From the NCBI RefSeq assembly GCF_036370855.1, contig NC_088098.1:40551981-40615980 (forward strand): a DNA stretch of 64,000 nucleotides. Direction: 5' to 3'. This document shows, in pieces, positions 47,642 through 61,700 of the stretch; the stretch's first letter is position 1; each line of letters begins with the position of its first letter. This DNA comes from Dromaius novaehollandiae (Eukaryota > Chordata > Aves > Casuariiformes > Dromaiidae). A program made the translations under genes and the position numbers. Under the pieces are notes generated by a model that did no database searches, was not told where the DNA came from, and saw only the letters and a program-made list of their open reading frames with translations.

Positions 47642-49779
47642 CTGTTAATAAAAGCTTTCTTGTTCATTTAAGTATGATACAAAAACAATTTAATCTTCTG
47701 AGATATTTCTCAGTCTTTTACAATACTTACAATTAATGTTTTAACCTGAAATAAATTAGCTACAGGGCTTCTTATCCCATACAGGGTTTGTGGTAATATA
47801 CATTCCTCAGTACACAGCTCTAAAATACTGTACATACTGTTCAAATTGTCAAATGGTAACTGCAAAATACTAATTCCATCTCAGCCGCCTAAACAAAATG
47901 TTTCAGTATAACAGCAATACACTATAGATTGGACTTAAAATTCAATTTTCAGAACTGTCACATAACTAGAATAAGTTCTGTATCAACAGATGTTGTATGA
48001 AGCACAGAATTATGAAAGTGTAAGATAATTCTTTGCCATTCCTCATCAAACAAGCAATTTTCTGCTTGCGTCAAGACATCCATATTAAACAAGTATTCTA
48101 TAAGTCTGATAAATCTTCCTTAGAGTCCACTTTTTCATTACAGACCTCACCATTTTCTCCTCTGAAGAATAAAATGGAATCTTCTAGGTTAGATCAATAC
48201 GGTATTACAGATTTCTTTTTTTCAAAAAGAAATTCAGTTTCAATTCAGCACTGAGTTAATACATCAGGATTCCAATTGATCACCTACGCATTAATGAGTA
48301 ATTTGTACAAAAAATAAGTATTAAACAAAGCTGCCAAAACATAAGTTATTTACCTATTATCATGCATTTTATTCAGTTTGCTAGTCTTTTATTAAAGCAA
48401 GAAACCATAGATTTAGGTGCAGATCCAAGCATCACTGCTAATAAGCTTTACTATCACTAGTCTTCAGAGCTAAATGGACATGTTACCGTGAAGCAAGAAT
48501 AAAACAGAAAAGAAGGAAATACAAATATTCATGGTGAATATACACCTTTCTCAATTAAATAAATTATGATTTTACCTCTTATCTTTCCAACAGTAATATA
48601 TATCTTACCCTAAAATCATAACCTGGAAAACCTGCTGTAGCTAATGTTTGCGCATGAAGGTCTTTTCCATACAACAGTCTAGAAGGCATTTCCTAGAGTA
48701 AGCATGCATTACTGAAAAAATTTAATCCAAATTTCAGTTCATGTCAGGACAGAGAGGAAAAAAAGTAAGAAGGAACATCCCTGAAGCTGTCTCAATAACA
48801 TCTTCAGAAAATACCCATCTATAGAACATGGCAATATTGTTATACAGTTCATGGATATTTGAGATCAGTGGCTCCTTTAATGTGATCCCCTGTATAAGAA
48901 AATTATTAATTTCAATCAGTTACCCTATACTGAATCAATAACTTTAGTTCAAGTATTTCTCCCAAATCCACAGCAGCATGCCACAGAGAGAGAACAGGAG
49001 ATTGCAGTATGTGTCAAGGGCTTCCTTCTTTGACAGGCAGCTAAAAAGGCAAGAGATTTCTGAGAATTATAGCAGGTGATTCACATTTGAAATAATGGCA
49101 AAAACTCTATGACATCCAAGAAAAGCTTCTCTCTGACCTCTAAGTCAGGCAATCTAATCTTCAGCATAAGATTAGATAAACCAGCTAGATATCTAGAAGT
49201 ATGGTGCCATGAAATACAATGAGCTAACACCACACTACCACCAACAGTCTCTCTCTCTCCTCCTTTTCAGCTGCTCATGAAACCATGAGAGGTCCTCTAC
49301 GCTTTCTTTAGAGCATCGTTCCACTCCTTAAGTCATCAATTCCTCATATTTCTTAGGGGAACAAAAACCAAATTATTCAGTAATTACTTAATTGAGTAAA
49401 ATTCTTCCTCAGTACTTGCAAGTGACTATTCAAACTCAAAAGTGTTTCACACTCAAAGTGTGGTATTTTATTACAGTTGCTGTCGTAAAGCAGAAATGAA
49501 AGCGTTATGGGTATAGCAAAGGCAGTGTCTTTTTGACATTTCTACGACTCGCCAAGGCAAAAAGCCAGACTCATATGCTCAAAGGCTGTAAAAAACCACC
49601 AAGTCCTGAAAATGTCTTTTTTCCTCTCTATATGGAAACTGAAATTTCTTACAGAAAGGAGAGTAAGATACATTCTCAGTAGTCTTACATACCACACCCA
49701 ACTTAGAACTATCTTTAGAAACATAATCTGCCCTTTCACAATTAAAAACAAGAAATCCCTTCACATATAGTACTCCTAC
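47642..49779 (-). other. PPP1R12A: PPP1R12A intron, 2.1 kb
   Basis: AT-rich, no exon seen. The small intron 47032-47522 (0.49 kb) on the other side of exon J is likewise empty. Confidence 0.8.
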
Positions 49780-49948
49780 CTCTCTCACTTTCCTTTGTTC
49801 CACTCCGAGAATAGGCAGAAGTTATACCTATAAGGCTGTTTGGTCTGTTTAGTTGACTTGAAGTTGAAAGAGAGCTAGTGGAGGTGGAGAGCGAAGAGGT
49901 GGATGACGAAGAAGTTGAAGTTGAAGCTGGTCTATAGCGATGATATGG
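49780..49948 (-). CDS. PPP1R12A: PPP1R12A exon I (169 nt): Ser/Thr-rich linker
   Basis: 56 codons plus one base, from PYHRYRPASTSTSSSS to GTKESER, then G. It contains SSQLNRPNSLIGITSAYSR, closely matching human SSQLNRPNSLVGITSAYSR. Acceptor CTGCTGAATAG, donor GAGAG/GTAGGA. The intron to exon H is only 180 bp. Confidence 0.96.
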
Positions 49949-50128
49949 CTATTCAGCAGAAAAATGTCAAAATTAATTTACAAAGAATAAATAAGCACAA
50001 CAAAAACAGGATATTAAAACACTTAAATATGTACATAAATGTTTATGGGAATACCAAATTCATAATAGTGTAACTGGAGTTAAGATTCGTATAATTTCTC
50101 TACCTAAAGAGACCCATCATGAAAATAC

Positions 50129-50326
50129 CTCTTCAACAGTTCGGGAATATCTTTGTCTATAATCATCATCTTTAGTTTCAGATTCTTTCTTTTCTTCTTG
50201 CTTTTCTTTATCTTGCTTTTCTTTCTCCTCTTTTTCTTTTTCTTCATTCTCCTGTTCTCTGGTTCGTGTGGGGCGACTTCTTCCTATAGTCTTTTCAGCC
50301 TCTTGAAGATCTGTCAATGTTACACC
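50129..50326 (-). CDS. PPP1R12A: PPP1R12A exon H (198 nt): charged EK-rich helix
   Basis: 66 codons, phase 0 to 0. It opens GVTLTDLQEAEKTIGRSRPT, directly after the first inhibitory phosphosite. The middle alternates Glu and Lys (EKEKEEKEKQDKEKQEEKKE), likely a single alpha helix. The end TKDDDYRQRYSRTVEE differs from human SREDEYKQKYSRTYDE. Acceptor GTTTTCACAG, donor GAG/GTATTT. Confidence 0.97.
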
Positions 50327-52176
50327 CTGTGAAAACAAGCAGTTAGCAAACAATTTTTCAATATATTGCTCAACTTGCATTACTGTAGTTGATCACACTA
50401 TATAAGATAGTTTTAAATACAAAATTCAGCTTCAGAAAATTAATTCTACCTATTAAGAAATAAATTTTACCTATACGCTTTTCTCTCAAATCTTGGAACC
50501 AAGTATCACTTTTTGATCAGCAGTGTCTGCTCTAATGCAATTTACCACAAATTCTTCAGCAACCATTTCAATTGAACTAGTACATACAGATCATGTAGAA
50601 AAATCATGCAGAAATCATTAAGAACCCACCAGATCCTTACACTATCATAATAAGCATCCTAAATAATTTTGAAAGAACAACCTTAAAAATAAAATCACAC
50701 CCAACCGATTTTCAAAGGTCCTGATACTTCACAAATCCACTAAAACTGGATTTTTAAATCCACAATGCATCAAAAATTACATTGACAGCAGCAGAGAAAG
50801 TTGTAATTCATTCTTAAATTCTGAGGCTAAAAATTGGTGTTGAAATAAGCTCAGAAAGCTAACAATTTCTTAAGGAAGAACATGACAACTTTTCTCTACT
50901 ACACTTTCAGCCAATGTATCTTACTGAAACACTGCTGAAAATACTGTATGTGACCTATTCTCGAAAGCCAGCTTTCCAGCTGCTGTTAATTAATTGCTTT
51001 TTGTGCTGATAATGTTGCAATACAGTAATTTCTTGTAGCTTCTTCACTGTAAAGATTCAAGAGTATTAAGCCTGTGCCTTGACAATCTTTCAGGGTTGTC
51101 AATTAGTACCAAGAGGTAAAAAGAAATTCCACTGGCATTAACCTCTGTCAAACAGTGTAGGCCTCTCAATAGGAAATGTTACCAGAAACATTTGAGGTGC
51201 TTACAATTTTAAAGGTTTGTTAGTAATATCAGTAGGCAATTTAGTTATTGGCTTAGTCTTAAAGCAGATAGGATGCTGGCTATTTCTTTATTCTGCTTTA
51301 TCCAGGAACTACTCTGCTGATGATTCTCAGTCTGCCAGCAGACACAAAAAAAGATGGAGAGAAACACTTCCCAGAGGATGATGGTTGGTAATCACTCAAT
51401 TGCTCTGAAAGCATTCAAGTAATGTTTAAAGGTCATCTACTTTGCCACTGTCACATCCATTTATGTATGAGGATTGCACTGATTGAAATTCAATATAAGA
51501 TAGCTCCAGCAGAAATAGTGAAGAACCACCAAATAAGTCAGTACCTAAACTGAGAGAGAGAAACTCTGAGAGGAGACGTGCTATTAGATTCTAGATTATT
51601 AGCAAATATCAAAAAGCTCTCTCCCAGTACTCTTCTGTATGCATAGAAACAAAGTTAACTTTTTAATGACACAGATCTTATCTAGCTATCCATATGTTCA
51701 TCAATTCAATCATATTACTTTCAATGGTCCATACACAGAAAAAGACTTAGAAACTGAAGTAATACAGTATGCTATGCCTTTTTCTGAAGTAAAGTCTTGA
51801 GCATATGGCTATTAGTTCTTGAAGAATTCAAAGCCTTAGGTTTAAACATCTCCATAACATCGGATGCAATTACTTGAGTAAGCCATTTTACCCTAAGGCA
51901 ACCAAAACCTTCTCTTCAGTGGAGGAGTGTCTCCTCTCAAATTTGCCTTAAATCATTCTTTGGTGACTAGAAAAGCCAAACTCGCAGTGCACAATGGAGA
52001 GCCCTCAAGCTTTCAGGAGAAGAAAAAAAAATAGGCATTTATTTCCTCTGGTGGTACAGTTTTATATCAGGAAGACCAATCAGTTTATTTGGAGCTTTAC
52101 TGTGAAATTAAAACTTCACTGTGCTCAGAGAGCTAAGTATATTTCCATAAATGTAGAAACTGTTATGAAACTATAC
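50327..52176 (-). other. PPP1R12A: PPP1R12A intron, 1.85 kb
   Basis: AT-rich, no exon or recognised repeat. Confidence 0.8.
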
Positions 52177-52267
52177 CTGCGTAGATCTTCTGGACTGTCT
52201 TGCTTGCCTGGATCTAGCTTTTCTTTGGGACTCTGACTCTTCATCCCTTACTGGAGTGAGGTATGAT
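52177..52267 (-). CDS. PPP1R12A: PPP1R12A exon G (91 nt): first ROCK/ZIPK inhibitory site, RQSRRSTQ
   Basis: One base completes Arg, then 30 codons, SYLTPVRDEESESQRKARSR and QARQSRRSTQ. The threonine equals human Thr696 (chicken Thr695), whose phosphorylation inhibits the phosphatase. The adjacent serine is the PKA/PKG site that blocks it. Acceptor AACTCTTTAG, donor CAG/GTATAG. The segment is identical to human over all 30 residues. Confidence 0.97.
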
Positions 52268-55200
52268 CTAAAGAGTTAATTACAAACAAAATTGGCAAAC
52301 AGTAATTTTTGTACAACACATTAAACAGTCAGAAAAAAACCAAGACATATGACATGACTGAAAAGCAAGGTAGTTAGAAGAAAACCTCTAACTAAATACT
52401 ATATAAATACATACATCATCTTGTAAAAAGTTCGCATTTTTAAGCTGAGTAAATCTGAACCATTTAAATATTTAAAGACTGATTACATTTTAGACATTTC
52501 ATCAATATCGTAATGCCCTATTCATCAAGACTGTAGCTTTACCACTCAATTAAAATACGTACCGTCTTCCTACTTAATTTAGATTTGTTTTCACAGTTTT
52601 CTCTAAATATAACTTAAGCTTTTTTGGTATTTCACCAGTCTGCCAATATAAGGGTAAAGCACCTCAACCAGTTACATATACACAGAAAATACTTGCGTGC
52701 GTGCATGTGTATCTTTAATAGAACTTGTAGGCTTTTAGAAAAGCTAACTGCATTGCTAATGCAGAAAAGGCTAATTATACCATGTATGGCATCAGAGATT
52801 AACAATCTTTGAGCAGGCAGTTACCACATTTTCACATGAATAATCCATACTTCAGATAAGCCAACTCCCTTTGAAAAAAACAGTACTTGAAAATAAATTC
52901 CCAGAAAACACAAAAAGTGCTGCCAAGTTAGCAGGCAATTGCCAAATGGCTCTGGCCAAAGGGCTACAAAGAGGCATAGGTCTGGACTCTTCAAATAAAT
53001 TTTCCAACCCAGGGAGCAGGGGCTTAAAACAACAAAAAAAAGGAAACAAAAAAGCAACATCTGTGAAACCATCACACTCTCCATCATCCGTTCTGAGAAA
53101 AGGTTAGATGGACCCAAAGGATCCTGCTTACTGCATCATCCCTCCTCCATCGGCAGTAGGTTAGGTGCCAGCTATGTGCCTTAACTAAAAAAAGTCCTTA
53201 AATTTCAAGGTAAACAATTTGGAAGTTCTTAATGCATTTGCAGATTTTCTATTACAGAATATTTTGGCAATGCTGTTAGAGTTTAACCTTATAACTTTTT
53301 TAATCCTCCCATTTGCTAAAGATTGGAAAAAGGAAAAACAGAAGGTTGCTAAAAGAAGGCTGCTTTCAAAACATACAAAACCCCTTTCTGAGCCACTCCA
53401 GATCACAAAACTAGCCATACTAAACTAGTAGAGTCAGATTCTAAGTATTTTCTGACTGTCTCTATTTTTTTTTTAATTTGATATTTAAGAATATTTGGCT
53501 ATGGATTCAAATGTTCTATGTCTGAGAAGCCATCGGCTATTAACAACGGAATCATTTATCTAGGGAAAGAGCAGTTCTATTGTCAATCTAGTAACATCTT
53601 TGTCAGCTAGTGCATACCAAAAACAGTTCCCAAACAATTCAAGCTAAGTTTCCCAAATAAAACTCAATTACACAGGCTATCATACTTATGACTTTAAATC
53701 ACCTCAGATTTAAAAGAAAATATTCATAATTAGCTGTTGTATTTACAAATGCAGAAACATCCCCTATCCTATGACAAATCGTAAAAAACCTATGAGGAAA
53801 TATATCAATTCAATTTCCCTACCTTGTCCTCTTGCACAGCATTTTAACTGTTCTGTTTTCCTGGAGCACTAGGCCCTAGCTGTACCAGGGAAAGGGTGCC
53901 TGTTAACTGCTTTAGCTAACATGATCTGAAATACTACTTATCCTGCAAAGTTAGTTTGCACCGGTTCCAGTTTAGAGCCAGGTAGTACATCATTTCGCCA
54001 GATGGGCAGACACAAGCTTTAACCCACCCATGCTGCTCTGACTGCAGCATGGGGTAACCTTTGGGGCCTGAAAACTGCTGCAGGTTATGCCATATCAGTT
54101 GCTCTGTAGCACCTTCTGTACATACTCATCAAGAAATCTGAGATCTCCTCCAAGAAAAGTGAAATACTCTAATCCCCAGTGAGGAAAACTGAAACTCTAA
54201 ATCCGTCAGGTTCATACTGCAGGTGCTGTCCGAGTGGCAACTGCCCTTCCCTAGCATCCCTCGTAGATGCCTTACAGGTTAGCTGTGCAGTTTTACTTAT
54301 GATACGAAGATTTAAAAGCTACCAGTTTGTCACTCTCTTCCCCACTGCTCTAAACCAATCCTGAAAATTAGATAAACACCGCTTCTTCAGTCCACTCCAA
54401 AATGATGCATCATTACATACTTCACCACCAAAATTAGTTTGTAATGTGTTTACTTTTCAAATATTCTTTGAAAAGTTATTTCAAAAATATTTTCCAAATA
54501 CACATTTTTACTCCATAAATATGGATCAACCAATTTCGTTTCTCAAGAAAACATTTAGCATATAACATATTTAATATAAAGAAAATATTTTTCATGTATA
54601 TATACACATATATATATATGTATCTGCATATATGCATACATACATGTGCAGATATTTAGGGCACTATCTTCTTACGTGCACATGGTAATTATTTCAGTTT
54701 TGCTGATTTCTAAGGCTTAATGGGTATTTTAATATGGCATCGAGAATGCATCTACAACAGTGCATTACACAGTCAGCCCAGAGTCAGATAAATAATTAAA
54801 AGGTAAGCAACTTCAGGCCAATTGCAGATACCTAAAAGTGTACTGTGATCTTACAGAGTATATGTGCAATATTACACACACATACTAGCGAGAGCAAACA
54901 ACAGAGTGAAAGCCTTAACTCTGAATCTCTTTGCTATTCTAGTTCACGTGAGACTGAATTGGCATTTGCAGTTTAAAATTGGAACTATTTTAAAAAAAAA
55001 GCATTTTTTAGTGGGTTTCTTTCTTCCCTTTTTTATTTTTCATTTTTTTTAAGAAAGACTGACATTTTCACTTGCATCTACTGCCTGAGTCTATTTTTAT
55101 GAATGCCGCAAAGCAATTGCTTTGTTGGGTGCAGTCAAATTTTGTTATGGAAAATGCAAATTCCAGCTATGGTGGTTATTAAAATAGGTTGTAAGCAAGG

Positions 55201-56321
55201 TGACTGTGGGCAGCTCCTGAATCATAGCGGGCACGGAAAAAATCCCATTTCATAGAAGTTATTTCATCACAGTTTTGGGTACGAAAGGAAAACAGACTAT
55301 GAATATCTTAAATAGGCCTAAAGCTTTGTGGAATCTTTAAACACTGTTGCTGCTCGCTAACATGAATCACAAGAATTCAGGTTTCTCCTGTAACAACAGC
55401 TTCATTACCTCCACAAAAATACAGAGAGATATACATTGATATAGGAGCTGCATTTCGAAACTATTACAGGAGCAACACAGAGCTTGGATTTAAGCAGAGT
55501 AAAGGGATAAACATTTATAAATAGCCATAATAAGCAAAAACCAGGGAAAGCTAACAGGATTTAACAACCTTGTGAGATCTTAGTTACGCTTCTATGAGTA
55601 GGAGATAACAACTATTTATGGAAACATACATATGCACCAATCATAACTCATTCTCCATATAACAAAAAAAACCCCAGTCTTTGCATTCTTAAAATAAGAA
55701 TTACATCAGTTTCTTACTCATTCTTCATACTAAATAGCACTTAAACCATTATATTTACAACTGTATGATGTTTTTTGAATGGAAGAGACTGTAAGTTATC
55801 CAAAGAAACAAACAGAATCTGTTTGGTTCAATATTCTTCTCTCAATAAGGCCAGGCATACAAAATGACTGAAATAAATGTCATATAGTAACTTGTTAGCA
55901 TACCACCAGTGGCACAGTAGTTCAAATTGCAACAACGCACTTCTAGTGAGTAGTTAATTATTGATTTTCGTAACTTTTTTCCAGTGTTTTTACATAGTTC
56001 CATCATAGATATTTTTAGGAGGACTCATTTGATCTAATAATAGAAACACAAATAAGCAAACATTGCATACCAAATGAGAATTCAAGGACACCCAAAAAAT
56101 CCATAGTCCAAAAGTCTAAGTTTCACGAATGGTCTCTACCAGTATTAATATCTTTTAATATAAGCTGAGGCACGTTGCTAGTTGTTTCAATACACAGCAC
56201 GCAAGCAACACTGCTTCACATACTGCCCTATCCAAATTCATGGTAACCAACACATTCCTTTAAACAAGAAAGAATATTACTTTTGTACAAGAGCAATATT
56301 ACTCTTAGGACCTTTACACAC
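52268..56321 (-). other. PPP1R12A: PPP1R12A intron, 4.05 kb, with TA/CA-type repeat
   Basis: AT-rich. About 54595-54655 holds an imperfect (TA)n/CATA microsatellite. No exon seen. Confidence 0.8.
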
Positions 56322-56498
56322 CTCCGTCTCTCCCTGACCTCTGATGTTGAGGACACAGTGCCAGAAGTAGCTGTAGTCATGGCTGTGGTAGTGGCTGTAG
56401 CATTTACAATAGATGGTGCAACAGGAACGGTCACTGCCGTAGGAACATTGTCCTTTTCTTTCTCAGTACTATCCTCAGCCCACAAACGATTTGAGGTA
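56322..56498 (-). CDS. PPP1R12A: PPP1R12A exon F (177 nt): Thr/Ala/Val-rich linker
   Basis: 59 codons, phase 2 to 2, STSNRLWAEDSTEKEKDNVP through to VSSTSEVRERRR. It matches human STSNRLWAEDSTEKEKDSVP, with a more variable Thr/Ala tract. Acceptor TTATGCTGTAG, donor CGGAG/GTGTGT. The intron to exon E is 0.45 kb (56499-56951). Confidence 0.96.
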
Positions 56499-56951
56499 CT
56501 ACAGCATAACAAGCAGCAACACAAAAAAAGAGAAAAGGAAACAGCTAAACAATGAAAGCACTTTACTAAACATCTAATAACATGTAAATTGAGGGATGGA
56601 TTTTTTTTTTTAGAAAGCAAACTGAGAAATGTCTCTACTATGAAAGCTCACCTTGAGCTATTAAATTGAAGAAATTAAGAATGAAACAGTTCGCAATAAT
56701 TGAACTTTTATTCTTAAGCCTTCTAACATTGGATTTATTCTTTTTACCAACATGGCTGTCACTTTACAGTAGAAAGCCATTCACAATTTTTGAGCCAAAT
56801 TGTAGAAAATTAAAACAAATTTAAAAGAAAAATGAAAAAATCCAGAACCCCAGGATCTACTAAACAAAAACGCATGCACATACATAAGCACATAGTAGAC
56901 CTGACAAAAAAAACAAATAACAAAAACCAAAACTTGTGTTGGTGCCATTAC

Positions 56952-57113
56952 CTGCTTTGTACACCTGCTGAAGTAGAACCAGTTGTACTCTTTGTAGTAG
57001 TGTTTGTGCTGGCAGGCAGTGTTTTCTGGAGCCCAGCGGAAGAGGTAACTGTTGATGTAGTACTTGGAACACTAGAACTAATCAAATCATCTTGTCTTCT
57101 ACCAAAGGAGCCA
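56952..57113 (-). CDS. PPP1R12A: PPP1R12A exon E (162 nt): Ser/Thr-rich alternative region
   Basis: 54 codons, phase 2 to 2, beginning SGSFGRRQDDLISSSVPSTT and ending GSTSAGVQS. It corresponds to the human segment 552-607 that is skipped in a known isoform. Being symmetric, it can be skipped here without a frame change. Acceptor TGTCTCCTTCAG, donor AGCAG/GTAATG. Confidence 0.95.
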
Positions 57114-59010
57114 CTGAAGGAGACACATTTACAACAGAGGCATTTGTATTACTTATTTTTGTTCATTAAAATATCACAATGCTTTGAATAATCCATTAAA
57201 CTCCTGCCTGTCTGTCTCAATCACACCTTGGAAACGTCTGCAGAAAAAGAAACATCTTCCTGAGCCATTATCTTCACTACTACTTTGATCAGGGCTTCTG
57301 ATTTCTGACTTCAGAGGGCAGGGAGAAGTTTCCCTCAGTCCTGACCACTTCTCCACAGAAAGAGATAGAGAATGGCATCTCACAGGTATATGTATTACTG
57401 TCTTGATTGCATCTACTGCGATCTACTACTTAGGGCCCCTAATGTCCCATTTTCAAAATGCTGTTTCACCCACACTGAAGACCTCGGAAAGTGCAGAAGT
57501 TTACTCCAAAGCTTGTCAGAAAAGAAAATGTCAACATCATTCCTCCTAAACCTTTCAACAGATTAAATGGGTTCCAAATGGGTGCTGGGTTTTGTTTTTT
57601 TAACTCGAATCCCTCCCAGAAAGAGTAACCTCCCACTCAACGCTTTTCCCTTGCTCTTCAAGCTGTAAAGACAATCCAGTGGTTTCCACAATTCTATCAA
57701 TTCGTTCTGGCTAAACAAATTTTGTGTTGCCAAGTCAGGATGCTTTTCCCATGATTAAACCTAACATCCCACAGGTAGGACAGACAGAGCATAATATTAC
57801 TAACTACAACAGATTTCATGAAACATGCTTGTTTGTCATACTGCTATTGATCTTTCTTTTATTGCTGTGAATTCTAAAATGACAAAAAAAGAAAAAGGAA
57901 AGAAATACACAGTTAAAGCACCACATACTATTTAAAAGAGAGACTGCATTGCATTTGAGGGCTGAAGCATAAATATTGATGAAAGCCAACATCCACAAAG
58001 ATTGTTCTCATAAATCAAATGTTGCCATTTTCGATCAAGAGTATGAAATTTGGGCAACACTTCTCTTAAATCTAATATTAGGAAAATGAAATTTTGTATT
58101 ATGTGGTATGAAACAGACTGACTACCTGCCACCAAATATGTGAATGTCATGACAGAGGGAAAGGGGAAAAAAGCATTTAAGTTCCTGTCACAAAGTAAAT
58201 CATCAGCACATTTCAATATGCAGCTTAGCTACCTGAATGACAAACTTTTCTTTTGATCTATTCATTTTAAATATTTATTGCCCACTCCTGCAAAAACTAA
58301 CTCCAGTGAAGAACTTTACTCAAACAGCCACACGGAAACTCTGGAATGGAGCAAAGTTATATCATGTAGATATCTGCAGGATCTGACCACTTCTGAGAAA
58401 ATCCTGGGAGATGGCAACCATGCACACCTGAAAATTATTTTCCTATTAATTACCATTTAGTATACAATGAGGTTAGTTTTAGCTTTATGTGTGCATTTTA
58501 TGATGTTGATACTCTAGGCAGGCATAGCTATAATCTACCATTATGGAAAACAGTCCAAGACTTCCGATACCATTATTTAAAAGCAAAATTCAACAGGGAA
58601 AATATTTTCCCACTTTTTTTTCAGACATCAGGCAGATCCACTTCCATTCCAACATGTAAAATATAGTTTTCTTTGGCTACTGAACAAATCTGTAAAGAGT
58701 CCGTCAAACTTCAGACAAATTGAAATAAACAATAGGAAAAAGGAAGCACGTAACTTGAATTAAATAACAGTTTCTGCAACTCTCTAAGTTGGTAAAAACT
58801 GTATGCCTTTCAAACAAGTGCATCAGCACCATGCCAGCATAAGTGCATATTCTGTAATTATGAGGAACAACATTTTAAAATGGCACCACTGAATTTTAAA
58901 CCGTTCTTACAAAGGGATTCAGTAATTAATTTCTCTTAATTTGTAAGGTTATTTTGAAAAACAAACAAACAAAAAAACCCCACCCCAAAACACAAGAGAA
59001 AATCCCCTAC
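57114..59010 (-). other. PPP1R12A: PPP1R12A intron, 1.9 kb
   Basis: No exon or recognised repeat. Confidence 0.8.
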
Positions 59011-59133
59011 CTTCTTTGATAATTTGCGTTTAATGATGTAGGACCTTCATTCAAACTGTTTTTCTTAGCATCTTCCTCCCATTTTCTTCTTGTGTACGAA
59101 CTGCCACCACGTATTGAGCTAGCAGACGAGTCC
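59011..59133 (-). CDS. PPP1R12A: PPP1R12A exon D (123 nt): likely central-insert exon
   Basis: 41 codons, phase 2 to 2, RDSSASSIRGGSSYTRRKWE through SLNANYQR. Chicken M133 and M130 isoforms are reported to differ by a 41-residue central insert, so a symmetric 123-nt exon of exactly this length in the right place is the natural candidate. The last third (LNEGPTSLNANYQR) differs from human (VNEGSTYHK). Acceptor TTTTTTACAG, donor AGAAG/GTAGGG. Its identity with the insert is inferred from length and position. Confidence 0.93.
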
Positions 59134-61700
59134 CTGTAAAAAATATTATATTTTTGCAAACGCATATTAAAGCAGGTTAGTTTTGATGAGAGCTTAAAAG
59201 GAGTTTCAAATTAAAGAGGAAAAGTGTGGATAACTGGGACCTAAACATAACAGCGCACAACAGCAATAACCCTTTACGGATAGCCCTTTTCAAGCTCCTG
59301 TGGAAGAATACTGCATTCATATTAATACTGTGAGAAGTGTAATAGAAAACAAGTATCAAAACTGCTGAAGGTAATTTCATTCACACCAAATTAATCATCA
59401 GCTTTTTGCTGATTTTTTTTCAAAATAGTGACAAGAGGCTTTTCCGTCTGCTCCTGAAACGCTCCAGCGCAACCAAAGGAAAACTACTCTGTTTTTTTTA
59501 AGAAGTTATTTCAGACGATTTTTTCATTTTGGGATGTTAGTAGGAAGTTTAAAAGCTCGTGAGCCTTTGGAATGCATGATACCATAGACTAGTGCAAACA
59601 GGCCCTGAGTCGCCATTCGCGCATGGCCTGCCGCGGGATCACTAGCTGCCATTACTTTAATCATAAGGAATTTCCAGCCTGTTGTTGCAGTTTATAGCAG
59701 CAAGAAATAACCTTCTAAAAGATCTACTTAGAAAAACTACTTCAAACACTGATAGTGAGATACAGAAACCTAAATTTCTAACAAAAATATCAACGCAAGA
59801 TTTGAAGTGAAGTTCAGATAGAAGGAAGAAAGAAATCTGTTTTTCACAAAACTACATACATAAAGCAATCAGGTTTGTGAGGGAAAATATAACAAAATCT
59901 TGCAAAATTTTTTTAAGGTGTTCAGATACTGGTCTCCAGGCTATAGGTCTTCAGAATTTACTTCAAATCTACCTCCTTTTGCACAAAATGTATGCTAGCT
60001 CTCTTGCAATTGCAAGCAAATTTTAAAAAGGATCAAACACAAGCCAATACAGTGTTTCCTGTTAACACCAAAGAGAAACACTAATTCTGCGATATTATTT
60101 ACACACATGTACGAAGGTTCTGATGCAAGACAAATCTTATAATTGCCAAAAGGTATCATTTTGCCGAGACACTACGGACTTTAGCACTTTTGCTGCAGAA
60201 TCAGTCACTCTGCCAAGGCTGAATGCTGAGATTTGTTTATCTAAAAGCCCAGCTGGGATTCATCTGGGAGTCCTTTGCATCACCCACCACAGGAAGTTAT
60301 CCGGATCACACTACATCAGCCATAAGCCAGACAAGCAGGTGTTCACACAGGCAGAACAAGAACCCAGCAAGAAGATAAGCAACAAGGACAGAGATCTGAG
60401 TGAGACAAAGGCAGAACAGAAATCTTAAACATTCATTAAAGTACCCAACCAGCAGATGGTTAAATTCTACACGTAAAGTCAGACCAAACATCAAAAATTT
60501 CTTATGGCTTTACAGAAGTAATCTGGGCTGTGTGGCAAATCATGCAGTAGGCCAAGGTATTCGTGCCCAGATAGGTTATAAGCAGCCTCCATCTCTGGCA
60601 CACCTGGGAATGAAGGAGGTTCTCGAGTCATTTGGTCAACACTAGAACAAATGAGACTGATGACTTTAGTTCACCTGATGCATATCAGCAAAAACATGAT
60701 TTTGCTGATATCCACTTTTGATGCGGAATTATGTCTGTCAATAAGTCACGTTGGTTAAGACTGGCAGATCAAGTAGGCAAGTAAACCTCAACATTGAAGC
60801 AAATTTAATCCCTTTGCAACATGCAACAATATTTTCTAAGAAATAAAACCGCAATTAAATAATTCTCCCATTCTTAAGATACTACCTGGTCAAGACACTT
60901 TGGAGAATGACTCTTCAAGGGAATCTCAAAAGAATAAAAAATGAAGTAAGAGCAATCGGTGTTAAAAACAAACCAAAGCTGACCAGTACATTCAACCTCA
61001 AAGAAGAATATTGTAGTCCCACAGAATGAGACACACAAACAGAAAATCCAAAATGCCCTATTACAGAAATAAAGATTAAAAGTCTATGCACCTAAACCTT
61101 TTTATTCCTCTTTTAAACTGAAAGCTAAAGTAAAAGTAATAGTGAAGAACGTAAATAGCCTCAAAAGAAGACCGAAGGCCAAGATGTAAACAAATCAAAT
61201 AGAAATGGTGGTTACAAATGAATTGCTTTTGTAATTTAGCTATGATTTTTGTAAATCATTGCTGCTGGATGATACGGTTTTAACCACAGACTGTAAGAAA
61301 TGCAGCATTCTATTTTTATCAAAAATAAAAACGGAGCCACAGTAGCAGCACTCCATGGCTCAAGACAAACCACCTTTTAGTACTCCTCAATGGTTTTGAA
61401 CTTTTGGACTGCTTTACGGTTTCATGATTTTGCATTTTTCTTATTTTCTTCTCCAAGACTGAACACAACATTCATTGCTCAGTTCTGCTCTTGTCATATA
61501 ATACTCTGGATTTTAAAATGGGTTATTATCATTTAGAAGGATTGCACACCTTTGGAAATTGGATTATGCTATGTATTTGCATAATCTAGGGACCAGGCTA
61601 ATGCTACAAATTAGTATTTTGTCTTGAAATCCGTAAGTTTGTCAGCCATTCTAAAATGAAATATTTTTATATTTAACAGCAATGATAACTTTGGAGTCAC
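59134..61700 (-). other. PPP1R12A: PPP1R12A intron, 2.6 kb
   Basis: No supported exon. A plus-strand frame of 101 codons at 60123-60428 has no recognisable product. Confidence 0.75.

Noticed and set aside
56283..56555. 90-codon plus-strand frame opposite PPP1R12A exon F
   Set aside because: It is the antisense shadow of exon F, which has matching splice borders and homology on the minus strand.
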